Position numbers and translations under genes: made by a program | In this document: positions 1 through 6,499 of the stretch, one piece after another | Layout: each line of letters opens with the position of its first letter | Numbering within the stretch: the first letter of the stretch is position 1 | Assembly (NCBI RefSeq): GCF_014203595.1 | Contig: NZ_JACHJK010000002.1 | Span: 558,001-622,000 of the forward strand | DNA: 64,000 nt | DNA from: Streptomyces echinatus | GTDB lineage: Bacteria; Actinomycetota; Actinomycetes; Streptomycetales; Streptomycetaceae | Direction of reading: 5' to 3' | The notes under the pieces: generated by a model | What the model saw: the letters and a program-made list of their open reading frames with translations, nothing else | Database searches by the model: none | What the model was told of the DNA's origin: nothing

Positions 1-867
1 GAGCGGTACGCCGAGGAGCACCCCGAGCTGCTGGAGGCGGACACCATCGTGATCGGCGACGCGGGCAACTTCCGCGTCGGCCTGCCGACGGTCACCACCA
101 CGCTGCGCGGTATGACCCTGGTCCGGGTCCGCATCGACACCCTCGCGGGGAACCTGCACTCCGGCTCGTTCGGCGGTGCCGCCCCGGACGCGCTCGCCGC
201 GCTGATCCGCGTGCTGGACTCGCTGCGGACCGAGGACGGCTCGACGACGGTCGACGGGCTGGACGCCACCGGGAAGTGGGACGGCCTGGAGTACGCCGAG
301 GAGCAGTTCCGTGCGGACGCCAAGGTGCTCGACGGGGTCGGGCTGATCGGCAACGGCTCGGTCGCCGACCGTGTCTGGGCCCGCCCGGCCGTCACCGTGC
401 TCGGCATCGACTGCCCGCCGGTGGTGGGAGCCACCCCGTCCGTGCACGCGAACGCCCGCGCGCTGATCAGCCTGCGGGTGCCGCCGGGCGTGGACGCCGC
501 GGAGGCGACCAAGCTGCTCCAGGCGCACCTCGAGGCGCACACCCCCTGGGGCGCCCGGGTCAGCACCGAGCAGATCGGCCAGGGCCAGCCCTTCCGCGCC
601 GACGCGACCAGCCCCGCCTACCAGGCGATGGCCGACGCGATGGCGGTCGCCTACCCGGGCGAGACGATGCAGTACGCCGGTGAGGGCGGCTCCATCCCGC
701 TGTGCAACACCCTCGCGGCCCTGTACCCGCAGGCGGAGATCCTGCTCATCGGCCTGAGCGAGCCGGAGGCGCAGATCCACGCCCTCAACGAGAGCGTGTC
801 CCCCCGGGAGCTGGAGCAGCTGTCGGTCGCCGAGGCGCTGTTCCTGCGCAACTACGCGGCGAGCTGA
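1..867 (+). CDS. M20-family dipeptidase, C-terminal part (5' end outside window)
   Basis: The reading frame is open from base 1, so the start lies upstream; 288 residues are visible. The visible part contains the lid/dimerisation domain of M20 metallopeptidases (segment LAGNLHSGSFGGAAPDAL), then the return to the catalytic domain, with the glycine-rich stretch GEGGSIP and a late metal-ligand region ending AQIHALNESV. Family members are cytosolic zinc-dependent exopeptidases that cleave dipeptides or N-acyl amino acids; the exact substrate cannot be read from sequence. The N-terminal metal-binding residues are off the window. A strong hairpin follows the stop codon. Confidence 0.88.
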   Translation, partial: ERYAEEHPELLEADTIVIGDAGNFRVGLPTVTTTLRGMTLVRVRIDTLAGNLHSGSFGGAAPDALAALIRVLDSLRTEDGSTTVDGLDATGKWDGLEYAEEQFRADAKVLDGVGLIGNGSVADRVWARPAVTVLGIDCPPVVGATPSVHANARALISLRVPPGVDAAEATKLLQAHLEAHTPWGARVSTEQIGQGQPFRADATSPAYQAMADAMAVAYPGETMQYAGEGGSIPLCNTLAALYPQAEILLIGLSEPEAQIHALNESVSPRELEQLSVAEALFLRNYAAS

Positions 868-886
868 ACCGTTCTGCCCGGGGCAG

Positions 887-914
887 AGGGCCCTCGCCCC
901 CGGGCGGGGGCCCT
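887..914 (+). terminator. Hairpin after the M20 peptidase gene
   Basis: AGGGCCC at 887-893 pairs with GGGCCCT at 908-914, and the loop is itself GC-rich. It lies 20 nt after the peptidase stop and only 3 nt before the -10-like element of the next gene. It probably insulates the two genes. There is no T-tract, which is normal for Streptomyces terminators. Confidence 0.55.
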
Positions 915-917
915 GTC

Positions 918-923
918 TAGCGT
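918..923 (+). promoter_or_regulatory. -10-like element, leaderless start of MBL gene
   Basis: TAGCGT ends 6 nt before the ATG at 930, so transcription would begin at or beside the start codon. No Shine-Dalgarno sequence is visible between the element and the ATG. Other leaderless candidates lie at 18424, 23600, 28714 and 30650. Confidence 0.4.
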
Positions 924-929
924 CGGCGC

Positions 930-1667
930 ATGGACGTCATCGAACTGCTGCCCCGTCTGCACCTGCTGCGCTTCCCCGTCGGCCAGGCCTATCTCTGGCA
1001 CGACGGGGAAGAGTCGACCCTGATCGACGCGGGCGTGATCGGCTCCGGCCGGACCATCGCCGAGGCGCTCCCCGCGCTGGGGCGGGCGCCACGGGACGTA
1101 CGGCGCATCGTGCTGACCCACTTCCACGAGGACCACGCGGGCGGGGCGGGCGAGTTCGCCGCGCTGAGCGGGGCCGAGGTGCTGGCGCACCATCTGGACG
1201 CCCCGTTCATACGGGGTGAACGGCCCGGTCCGCCGCCGCGGTTCGAGGATTGGGAGCGGCCGGTCCACGCCGAGGCGGTCCGGCACCTGCCCGAGGGCAC
1301 CCCGGTGCCGCCGCCCGCGGTGACCGGCCTGGCGGACGGGGACGTACTCGGCTTCGGCGGCGGTGCGCAGGTGATCCACGTCCCCGGGCACACCGACGGC
1401 AGCATCGCGCTGTTCCTGCCCGCGGAGGGCGTGCTGTTCACCGGGGACACGGTGGCGGCCGCACCGGCCGACGGGACGCCGATGCCGGGGGTGTTCAACC
1501 TGGACCGGCCGCAACTTCTGGCCTCGATAAGCCGGTTGGCCGAGCTCGGAGCCGAGGTGGCCTGTTTTGGACACGGCGCCCCGGTGATGACGGGCGCCTC
1601 CGCCGTGCTCCGCTCCCTCGGCCAGGGGCTGCCGTCCGGATCAGGCCCGCTCCCCGGTCCGGCCTGA
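930..1667 (+). CDS. MBL-fold metallo-hydrolase
   Basis: A 245-residue protein with the metallo-beta-lactamase fold signature: the zinc motif THFHEDHAGG near residues 64-73, a later metal-ligand His in HVPGHTDGS, an Asp in FTGDTVAAA, and a final His in CFGHGAPV. The family is cytosolic, di-metal dependent and hydrolyses thioesters, lactones or phosphodiesters; the substrate is unknown here. The start is placed at the ATG following a TAGCGT -10-like hexamer, so the mRNA may be leaderless. It is a single gene, followed by a repeat-rich spacer. Confidence 0.9.
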   Translation: MDVIELLPRLHLLRFPVGQAYLWHDGEESTLIDAGVIGSGRTIAEALPALGRAPRDVRRIVLTHFHEDHAGGAGEFAALSGAEVLAHHLDAPFIRGERPGPPPRFEDWERPVHAEAVRHLPEGTPVPPPAVTGLADGDVLGFGGGAQVIHVPGHTDGSIALFLPAEGVLFTGDTVAAAPADGTPMPGVFNLDRPQLLASISRLAELGAEVACFGHGAPVMTGASAVLRSLGQGLPSGSGPLPGPA

Positions 1668-1748
1668 TCCGGACGAGAGGCGCTGGATCCTTCCGGTCCG
1701 CACCCGCTCCGGACGACCGCGCCCCCGTCCGGCCCCGGCGCGACGGAA

Positions 1749-1899
1749 TGGGCCGGACCGGGTGCGATGCGGTACACCGGCCCCGGCACGAGGGGTGGGC
1801 CGGACCGGGTGCGATGCGGTACACCGGCCGCGGCACGAGGGGTGCCCCGGCTCCGGGACGACGGATGCCCCGGGACGAGGGGTGGGCCGGACCGGGTGG
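1749..1899. repeat. 47-bp tandem repeat in the 1668-1903 spacer
   Basis: Two nearly identical 47-bp units occupy 1749-1795 and 1796-1842; each contains GGGCCGGACCGGGTGCGATG. A truncated third copy of the unit start is at 1883-1899 after a degenerate stretch rich in GACGAGGGGT. No coding region is supported in this spacer, which separates the convergent MBL and kinase/Nudix genes. Confidence 0.75.
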
Positions 1900-1903
1900 C
1901 CGG

Positions 1904-2947
1904 TCAGCCGACCGGTACGCCGGCCTCCAGGTAGAGCGCCCTGCCCCGCTCGCGCGCTCGCAGCGCCCAGCGCAGCCGCTCGTAACGGACCGGGGGCAGC
2001 ATGGCGGCGGCCTCCTGCTCCGTGGCGAACCGCCAGGCGCGCAGCTCCGGCCCGGGCAGCAGCACCCGGGCCGCCTCGCCCGACTCCAGCCGGCCACCGT
2101 CGAACAGCAGCCTCAGCCCGCCGAAGCCGGGCGGGACGGGCCGCTCCCAGTCCACCACGAGCAGCCGGGGCACCTCCCGCAGCCGTATCCCGGTCTCCTC
2201 GGCGACCTCACGCATCCCGGCGCGGGCCGGTGCCTCACCCCGCTCCACCACGCCGCCGGGGAACTCCCAGCCGGGCTTGTAGGTGGGGTCGACCAGCAGC
2301 ACCCGGTCGTCCTCGTCGAAGAGCAGCACCCCGGCGGCGAGCGTCTCGGCGGTCGGCTCGGGGGTCTGCACGATGTCGCAGACGGGTACGGCACCGCTGC
2401 CCACGGCGTCGGCGATGCGGACGGCGGTCTCGTACGGGGTGAGGGCGCTGGTGTCGAGCGGGTGGGCGTCGGCCGTGAGCCAGGCGGCGAGTGCGGCACG
2501 GTAGGGCTCGATGTGGTCGTACGCCCACTGGCGCACGCGTATCTCGCCGTCGAGGGCCTCGGGCGGGATCTCCCGCCCGGCTATCCGCTCGCGCAGGATC
2601 GTTTCGGCCGGGGCGAGGAGCAGATGGTGCACCGCGATCCGGCGGGCGGCGAGGCCGCCGAAGATCTCGTCGCGGTACTCCTGGCGGAGCAGGGTCATGG
2701 GCACCACGAGGGTGCCGCCCAGTTCGGCGAGCATCGCGGCGGCGGTGTCGACGACCAGCCTGCGCCAGATCGGCAGGTCCTGGAAGTCGCCGGCCTCGGC
2801 GAGGCGCTTGGGCGGCAGCAGGTGCGTGAGCGCCCCGCCGATGACCTCGGGGTCGAAGAGCGTGCTGTTCGGGATCAGTTCGATCAGTTCGCGTGCGGTG
2901 GTGGTCTTCCCCGCACCGAACGCGCCGTTGATCCAGACGACGGTCAC
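1904..2947 (-). CDS. P-loop kinase / Nudix hydrolase fusion protein
   Basis: A 347-residue two-domain protein. The N-terminal half begins with a Walker A motif (GAFGAGKTT, about residues 7-15) and resembles AAA or gluconate-kinase-like P-loop ATPases. The C-terminal half (about 200-347) carries a complete Nudix box, GVVERGEAPARAG followed by MREVAEETGI, with every catalytic Glu present. The GTG start at 2947 is chosen because AGAGGGGGA lies just upstream; the frame stays open further 5' but that part looks non-coding. The fusion suggests a nucleotide or cofactor salvage or sanitation role, but the substrate is not evident. Confidence 0.85.
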   Translation of the reverse strand: MTVVWINGAFGAGKTTTARELIELIPNSTLFDPEVIGGALTHLLPPKRLAEAGDFQDLPIWRRLVVDTAAAMLAELGGTLVVPMTLLRQEYRDEIFGGLAARRIAVHHLLLAPAETILRERIAGREIPPEALDGEIRVRQWAYDHIEPYRAALAAWLTADAHPLDTSALTPYETAVRIADAVGSGAVPVCDIVQTPEPTAETLAAGVLLFDEDDRVLLVDPTYKPGWEFPGGVVERGEAPARAGMREVAEETGIRLREVPRLLVVDWERPVPPGFGGLRLLFDGGRLESGEAARVLLPGPELRAWRFATEQEAAAMLPPVRYERLRWALRARERGRALYLEAGVPVG

Positions 2948-3098
2948 GGACTCCCCCTCTTCTGTTGGCCCCCTGGGGCTTGCCCGCTCCACCCTGCCAC
3001 GGAAACCCCGTCCCGTTGAGGGCGCCTGTCCGCGCACACGGCTGTGCCGGTGCCCCCTGCCGCGGGAACACCGGCACACACCCCGTACGGCGGAGGGC

Positions 3099-3290
3099 CT
3101 ACACCTGCCCGAGGGGGTTCTCGTCGACGGCCAGGGTGCCGTCGTCGACGACCTGGCCGACCGTGTCGAGGGCGGTCGAGACGCCGGGGTCGTCGAGAGG
3201 GGTGGCGTCCGCCGCGTGGGGAGGGGTGACGGCGGCCACGACGAATCCGGTGGCGAGAGTGGCGATGGCCAGCATGCTGCGCTTCTTCAT
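3099..3290 (-). CDS. Small secreted protein (63 aa)
   Basis: The sequence starts MKKRSMLAIATLATGFVVAA, a classic Sec signal peptide (basic n-region, hydrophobic core), and cleavage is likely near AADA around residue 29. The mature part is only about 34 acidic residues (PLDDPGVSTALDTVGQVVDD and on) with no cysteine. It resembles the many small secreted proteins of Streptomyces of unknown function. The ATG at 3290 was chosen because the upstream frame is arginine/proline-rich shadow sequence. Function unknown. Confidence 0.6.
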   Translation of the reverse strand: MKKRSMLAIATLATGFVVAAVTPPHAADATPLDDPGVSTALDTVGQVVDDGTLAVDENPLGQV

Positions 3291-3459
3291 GCGCTGACCA
3301 ACTGTGGTGGGCGGGCGGGGGTCACGCGGATCACCGCGGTTTCGCCGGCCGGCCGTCGCGGCGCGAAACGCCGTGGCCCCGTGATCGGCGGGGCGATGGG
3401 GTCCCGGAGGTCCGGCACCGCCCGGACGACCGCCGTCGAACACCGGAAAGGGCGACACC

Positions 3460-3882
3460 ATGACCGGCCCCCGCTCCACCACCACGCTCTGGCGCCCGAC
3501 GGGCCCCGTGGAGCTGGAGCTGGTCCGGGAACTGGGGTGGCGCGCCTGGCCGCCGCGGCTGCCCGAGCAGCCGATCTTCTATCCGGTGCTGAACGAGGAC
3601 TACGCGATCCGCATCGCCCGGGACCGGAACGTCAAGCACGACGGCGCCGGTTTCGTGACCCGCTTCGAGGTCGACACGGAGTTCCTCGCCCGCTACCCGG
3701 TCCGCCAGGCAGGCGGCGAGACGATACTGGAGCTGTGGGTTCCGGCCGAGGAGCTCGACGAGTTCAACGCCCACATCGTCGGTCGCATCGAGGTCGTGCG
3801 CCGTTCCGCGCGGCTTCGGAGCGCGAGTGAACGACCGCGCCGCCCCGGCACCCGGGTGTTGTCGCGCACCGATGACGCGTGA
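3460..3882 (+). CDS. Conserved protein of the type annotated ADP-ribosylation/crystallin J1
   Basis: A 140-residue cytosolic protein. The conserved core runs from TTLWRPTGPVELELV to ELWVPAEELDEFNAHIVGRI (about residues 7-108) and matches a widespread actinobacterial family often labelled ADP-ribosylation/crystallin J1, whose activity is unproven. AAAGGG precedes the ATG. The last 30 or so residues are Arg/Ser-rich and do not look like the usual end of the family (from memory). The final codons lie inside an 18-bp sequence that recurs at 6438-6455. The native 3' end may therefore have been replaced by an insertion. Confidence 0.75.
   Translation: MTGPRSTTTLWRPTGPVELELVRELGWRAWPPRLPEQPIFYPVLNEDYAIRIARDRNVKHDGAGFVTRFEVDTEFLARYPVRQAGGETILELWVPAEELDEFNAHIVGRIEVVRRSARLRSASERPRRPGTRVLSRTDDA
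3863..3880 (+). repeat. 18-bp direct repeat, left copy
   Basis: CGCGCACCGATGACGCGT is identical to 6438-6455 in the same orientation. The pair brackets the peptide/P450/GNAT module (2.6 kb). The left copy encodes the last residues of the preceding gene. It could be an attachment-site-like or recombination scar; coincidence is possible in GC-rich DNA. Confidence 0.6.
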
Positions 3883-4023
3883 GGAGCGTGTGGGCGCAGG
3901 AGCTCGGCGGGGGTGGACGCGTGCGACCGACGACCGGAATGTGCCCTGTATCGCAGATGTGCCGCGCGTGGCAAAATGTCGTATGTGGCCTTTGGTGTTG
4001 AAGGCAGGCGAGAGGAGTGCACC

Positions 4024-4119
4024 ATGATCGCCAAGCTGCTCGGCAAGTTGTCCTTCACCCGCCACTACGGTGCGTACGGCGCCCACGAATGGGATGCGTA
4101 CGCCGGCGACCAGGACTGA
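4024..4119 (+). CDS. Putative RiPP precursor peptide (31 aa) next to a P450
   Basis: A short gene with a strong Shine-Dalgarno sequence (GAGAGGAG at 4010-4017) and an ATG at 4024. The N-terminal half is a basic amphipathic leader-like segment, MIAKLLGKLSFTR. The C-terminal half is rich in aromatic and small residues: HYGAYGAHEW, then DAYAGDQD. His14, Tyr15, Tyr18, His21, Trp23 and Tyr26 are the kind of side chains that P450s cross-link in biarylitides, cittilins, atropopeptides and related cyclophane RiPPs. A perfect hairpin and then a P450 gene follow directly. No protease or transporter gene is adjacent. The product is inferred, not known. Confidence 0.68.
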   Translation: MIAKLLGKLSFTRHYGAYGAHEWDAYAGDQD

Positions 4120-4127
4120 CCGCACTG

Positions 4128-4155
4128 CCGGCGGGCGCCCCCGGGCGCCCGCCGG
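4128..4155 (+). terminator. Perfect 12-bp stem-loop between peptide and P450 genes
   Basis: CCGGCGGGCGCC at 4128-4139 pairs exactly with GGCGCCCGCCGG at 4144-4155 across a 4-nt loop. It sits 8 nt after the peptide stop. It is best read as an attenuating terminator that leaves the precursor mRNA abundant while letting some transcription reach the P450, an arrangement common in RiPP operons. Confidence 0.7.
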
Positions 4156-4215
4156 TTCCCCGTCTGCAGACTGCATCGGCCTGGACAGGTGCGAGAGCCA
4201 GGGACGGACGGTCTC

Positions 4216-5517
4216 ATGGGCCGAAGGAATGAGCCGCCGCGACTGCCCGAAGGGGGCTTCGCGGCCTGGAGCCGCGACCGGCTGGCAATGGCGCGCCGTG
4301 GCGCCGAGGAGTGCGGGGACGTCTGGCAACTGGAGCCGGGTGTCTACGTAGCCGCCGCGGCCGGGCCCTGTGAAGCGGTCCTGCACCGCGCGCAGGACTT
4401 CCCCAAGGCACCCTCGCCTCTCTTCCCGCCGTTGAAGCGGTCGAGCGGAGCGCCGACACCCGAGGAGCGTGCGCACGCTCACGCCGCCCGTATGCGCGGA
4501 CTACGGGCGCAGGCGGTTGCGGCCCGGATCGGTGAGATTGCGCCCCGGACCGCTCGATTCGCCGACCAGTGGCCCACGGACCAGGACGTCGAGATTCTGC
4601 CCCCGGTCCGGCACGCCCTGGCGGGGATCGGCCTGAGCTACCTCTTCTCCGAGGACGCTCCCGCCCTGTTGCCCTACGCCTCACAGCTCTTCCTGGCCCG
4701 GGAGGCACTCGTACGCCCGTCGCGTTGGGAATGGCCGCGCTGGATCCCCACACCGGCACGGCGGTTCCGCACGCGGCAGCAAGTCGCCTTCACGGACGCT
4801 TTGCGGCCCATCGTCCACCGGCGTCGTTCGTCGGGCCGGCTCGGCGACGACATGCTGGGACAGATGCTCCGGCCCTCTCCCCACTACGGCCTGCTGCCGG
4901 AAGCGGCCGTCCTCGACACTCTTCCCGGAATCACCGTCGCCACCTTCGAGACCCCTTCCCGGGCAGCCGGATGGATCCTGCTCCACCTGGCCCGGCACCC
5001 CCGGGCAGCGGACCGCGTCGCGGCCGAAGCCGCCTCGCTGCCCGCGGACCCGGCCGCGACGACCAGCACCCACCTCGGCAGCCTGCGATACACCCAGGCA
5101 CTGGTCAGCGAGGTGCTCCGGCTGTACCCCCCGAGCTGGCTCCTGACCCGGCGCGCCCCGCGACAGACCCAGCTCGCCGACTACACCATCGACGCCGGGT
5201 CCACCGTTCTCGTCTGCCCCTACACCGCCCACCGCGACGCTCGGGAGTATTCCGAGCCGGACCGGTTCCAGCCCGAGCGCTGGCTGGACGATTCGGGCTC
5301 ACCGGCGAAACCCGGGGTCTTCCTCTCTTTCGGTACCGGGCCGCACGGCTGCGAGGGAGCCGCTCTGGCCATGGCGATGCTGACGCTCCTGACCGCGCAG
5401 ACCGCCCGCCGCTACCAGCTGAGCGAGCCGCCCGGACCGGAACCCAGCTACCAGGTCACCACCCTCGAAGGCCTCGCAACCGTCGGCTTGCGCCTGCGCG
5501 CCACCTTGCGGGACTGA
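4216..5517 (+). CDS. Cytochrome P450, probable RiPP-modifying enzyme
   Basis: About 433 residues from the ATG at 4216, which follows AGGGACGG; a GTG at 4189 is an alternative. P450 landmarks are present: an I-helix segment ITVATFETPSRA (acid-alcohol pair ET), the K-helix ExxR in SEVLRLYP, the PERW region in FQPERWL, and the heme loop LSFGTGPHGCEGA with the axial Cys near residue 379. It is a soluble heme monooxygenase. The gene lies 96 nt after a 31-residue aromatic-rich peptide gene, so the likely substrate is that peptide, through C-C, C-N or C-O aromatic cross-linking. No ferredoxin gene is adjacent. The substrate assignment is inference. Confidence 0.88.
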   Translation: MGRRNEPPRLPEGGFAAWSRDRLAMARRGAEECGDVWQLEPGVYVAAAAGPCEAVLHRAQDFPKAPSPLFPPLKRSSGAPTPEERAHAHAARMRGLRAQAVAARIGEIAPRTARFADQWPTDQDVEILPPVRHALAGIGLSYLFSEDAPALLPYASQLFLAREALVRPSRWEWPRWIPTPARRFRTRQQVAFTDALRPIVHRRRSSGRLGDDMLGQMLRPSPHYGLLPEAAVLDTLPGITVATFETPSRAAGWILLHLARHPRAADRVAAEAASLPADPAATTSTHLGSLRYTQALVSEVLRLYPPSWLLTRRAPRQTQLADYTIDAGSTVLVCPYTAHRDAREYSEPDRFQPERWLDDSGSPAKPGVFLSFGTGPHGCEGAALAMAMLTLLTAQTARRYQLSEPPGPEPSYQVTTLEGLATVGLRLRATLRD

Positions 5518-5609
5518 GGGCCGTCCCGCATTCGGTGACAGGCCGCCTCCACCGGAGAACAGCGAACGCCGATCAAGCCGCGTGCCGTTCACACGCCGGA
5601 ACGACCGGT

Positions 5610-6167
5610 TCATGGCCCGCTCATCCCGTGTCGCTGGTCGAACTCGTCGGCGAGCATGCCCGTCATGACGAGGTCGTGGTGCCGGCCTGCGAAGTAGACG
5701 TGTTCCCGCAGGCGCCCCTCTTCGGTGAAGCCGAGCCGGCGGAAAAGTGCCAGCGATGGCGCGTTGCGGGCGAGGATCGCTGCTACGCATTTGTGATAGC
5801 GCCGCTCGGCGAACATGAAGCGCAGCAGCAGCACCGCGGCATCCGCCGCGTAGCCCCTGCGCCGGTGGTCGGCGCCGATCGTGACATCGAACTCGAACCA
5901 GCCTGAACGAGGGCCGGTACGATGCGAGCCGACCATGCCCACCAGCTCTCCCGTGGCCGTCGCTTCGACTGCCAACCGGAAGCGGTCGTCATCGCACTCG
6001 GCAACGGCTTGCTCCTTCGCCCAGGCACGGTAGCTCTCGGCGGACCGCGGCAGATCCAGCCGGCTCCCTCGCCGCCCGGCGTCGTCGGCGAAGCGCATGA
6101 ACGCCGTCCAGTCGTCGGGCTCGATCGCGCGCAGGCGTACCCGGTCACCGGTCCAGGACGAGGCCAT
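5610..6167 (-). CDS. GNAT-family N-acetyltransferase
   Basis: A 185-residue protein of the RimJ/RimL-type acetyltransferase group. It begins MASSWTGDRVRLRAIEPDDW, and the acetyl-CoA loop is visible as GADHRRRGYAADA (motif A, R/Q-x-x-G-x-A form), followed by ARNAPSLALFRRLGFTEEGRLREHVYFAGRHHD in overlapping pieces typical of motif B. It converges with the P450 and lies inside the 18-bp repeat pair. It might acetylate a small molecule or peptide N-terminus, and self-protection for the P450 product is possible but unsupported. The upstream Shine-Dalgarno sequence is weak; an in-frame GTG just upstream is an alternative start. Confidence 0.82.
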   Translation of the reverse strand: MASSWTGDRVRLRAIEPDDWTAFMRFADDAGRRGSRLDLPRSAESYRAWAKEQAVAECDDDRFRLAVEATATGELVGMVGSHRTGPRSGWFEFDVTIGADHRRRGYAADAAVLLLRFMFAERRYHKCVAAILARNAPSLALFRRLGFTEEGRLREHVYFAGRHHDLVMTGMLADEFDQRHGMSGP

Positions 6168-6437
6168 GCCCCATTTGACCACGCTGCTGTGCGCACGAGG
6201 CCGAGAGGCACACCGAGGCAGGACCTGCGTGTATTCAAGCGCGATGGAGGCGCGCAGGCGTGAGCATGCCGAGAGCCGGTAGCGGACCCTCGTCGCCGGG
6301 CCCTCCCGCGTGCTGGTCACCGGTGCGGGATTCACCGGCTCCGATCGCCTCCGCCTACCGAAGCGAACAGACCCGAACGGCCAACCCTCGCTTATGACGC
6401 CCCTCTTCCAACAGACTCCGACACGTCCTACCGTAAA

Positions 6438-6455
6438 CGCGCACCGATGACGCGT
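6438..6455 (+). repeat. 18-bp direct repeat, right copy, in the 6168-6499 spacer
   Basis: Identical to 3863-3880. The rest of this 330-bp spacer holds no supported gene. It presumably carries the divergent promoters of the GNAT and alpha-galactosidase genes. Confidence 0.55.
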
Positions 6456-6499
6456 ACATGCCGTCATCCCGCCGTTCGCGAGTTGGAGGAACGTCGACG

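Noticed and set aside
852..1574. Long minus-strand open frame opposite the MBL gene
   Set aside because: Compositionally it is antisense shadow of a GC-rich gene (Arg/Pro/Gly-rich, no family resemblance). Many similar frames across the window were discarded for the same reason.
4128..4155. Hairpin after the small peptide considered as a riboswitch or attachment site
   Set aside because: It is a simple perfect stem-loop directly after a stop codon; a terminator/attenuator explains it without extra assumptions.
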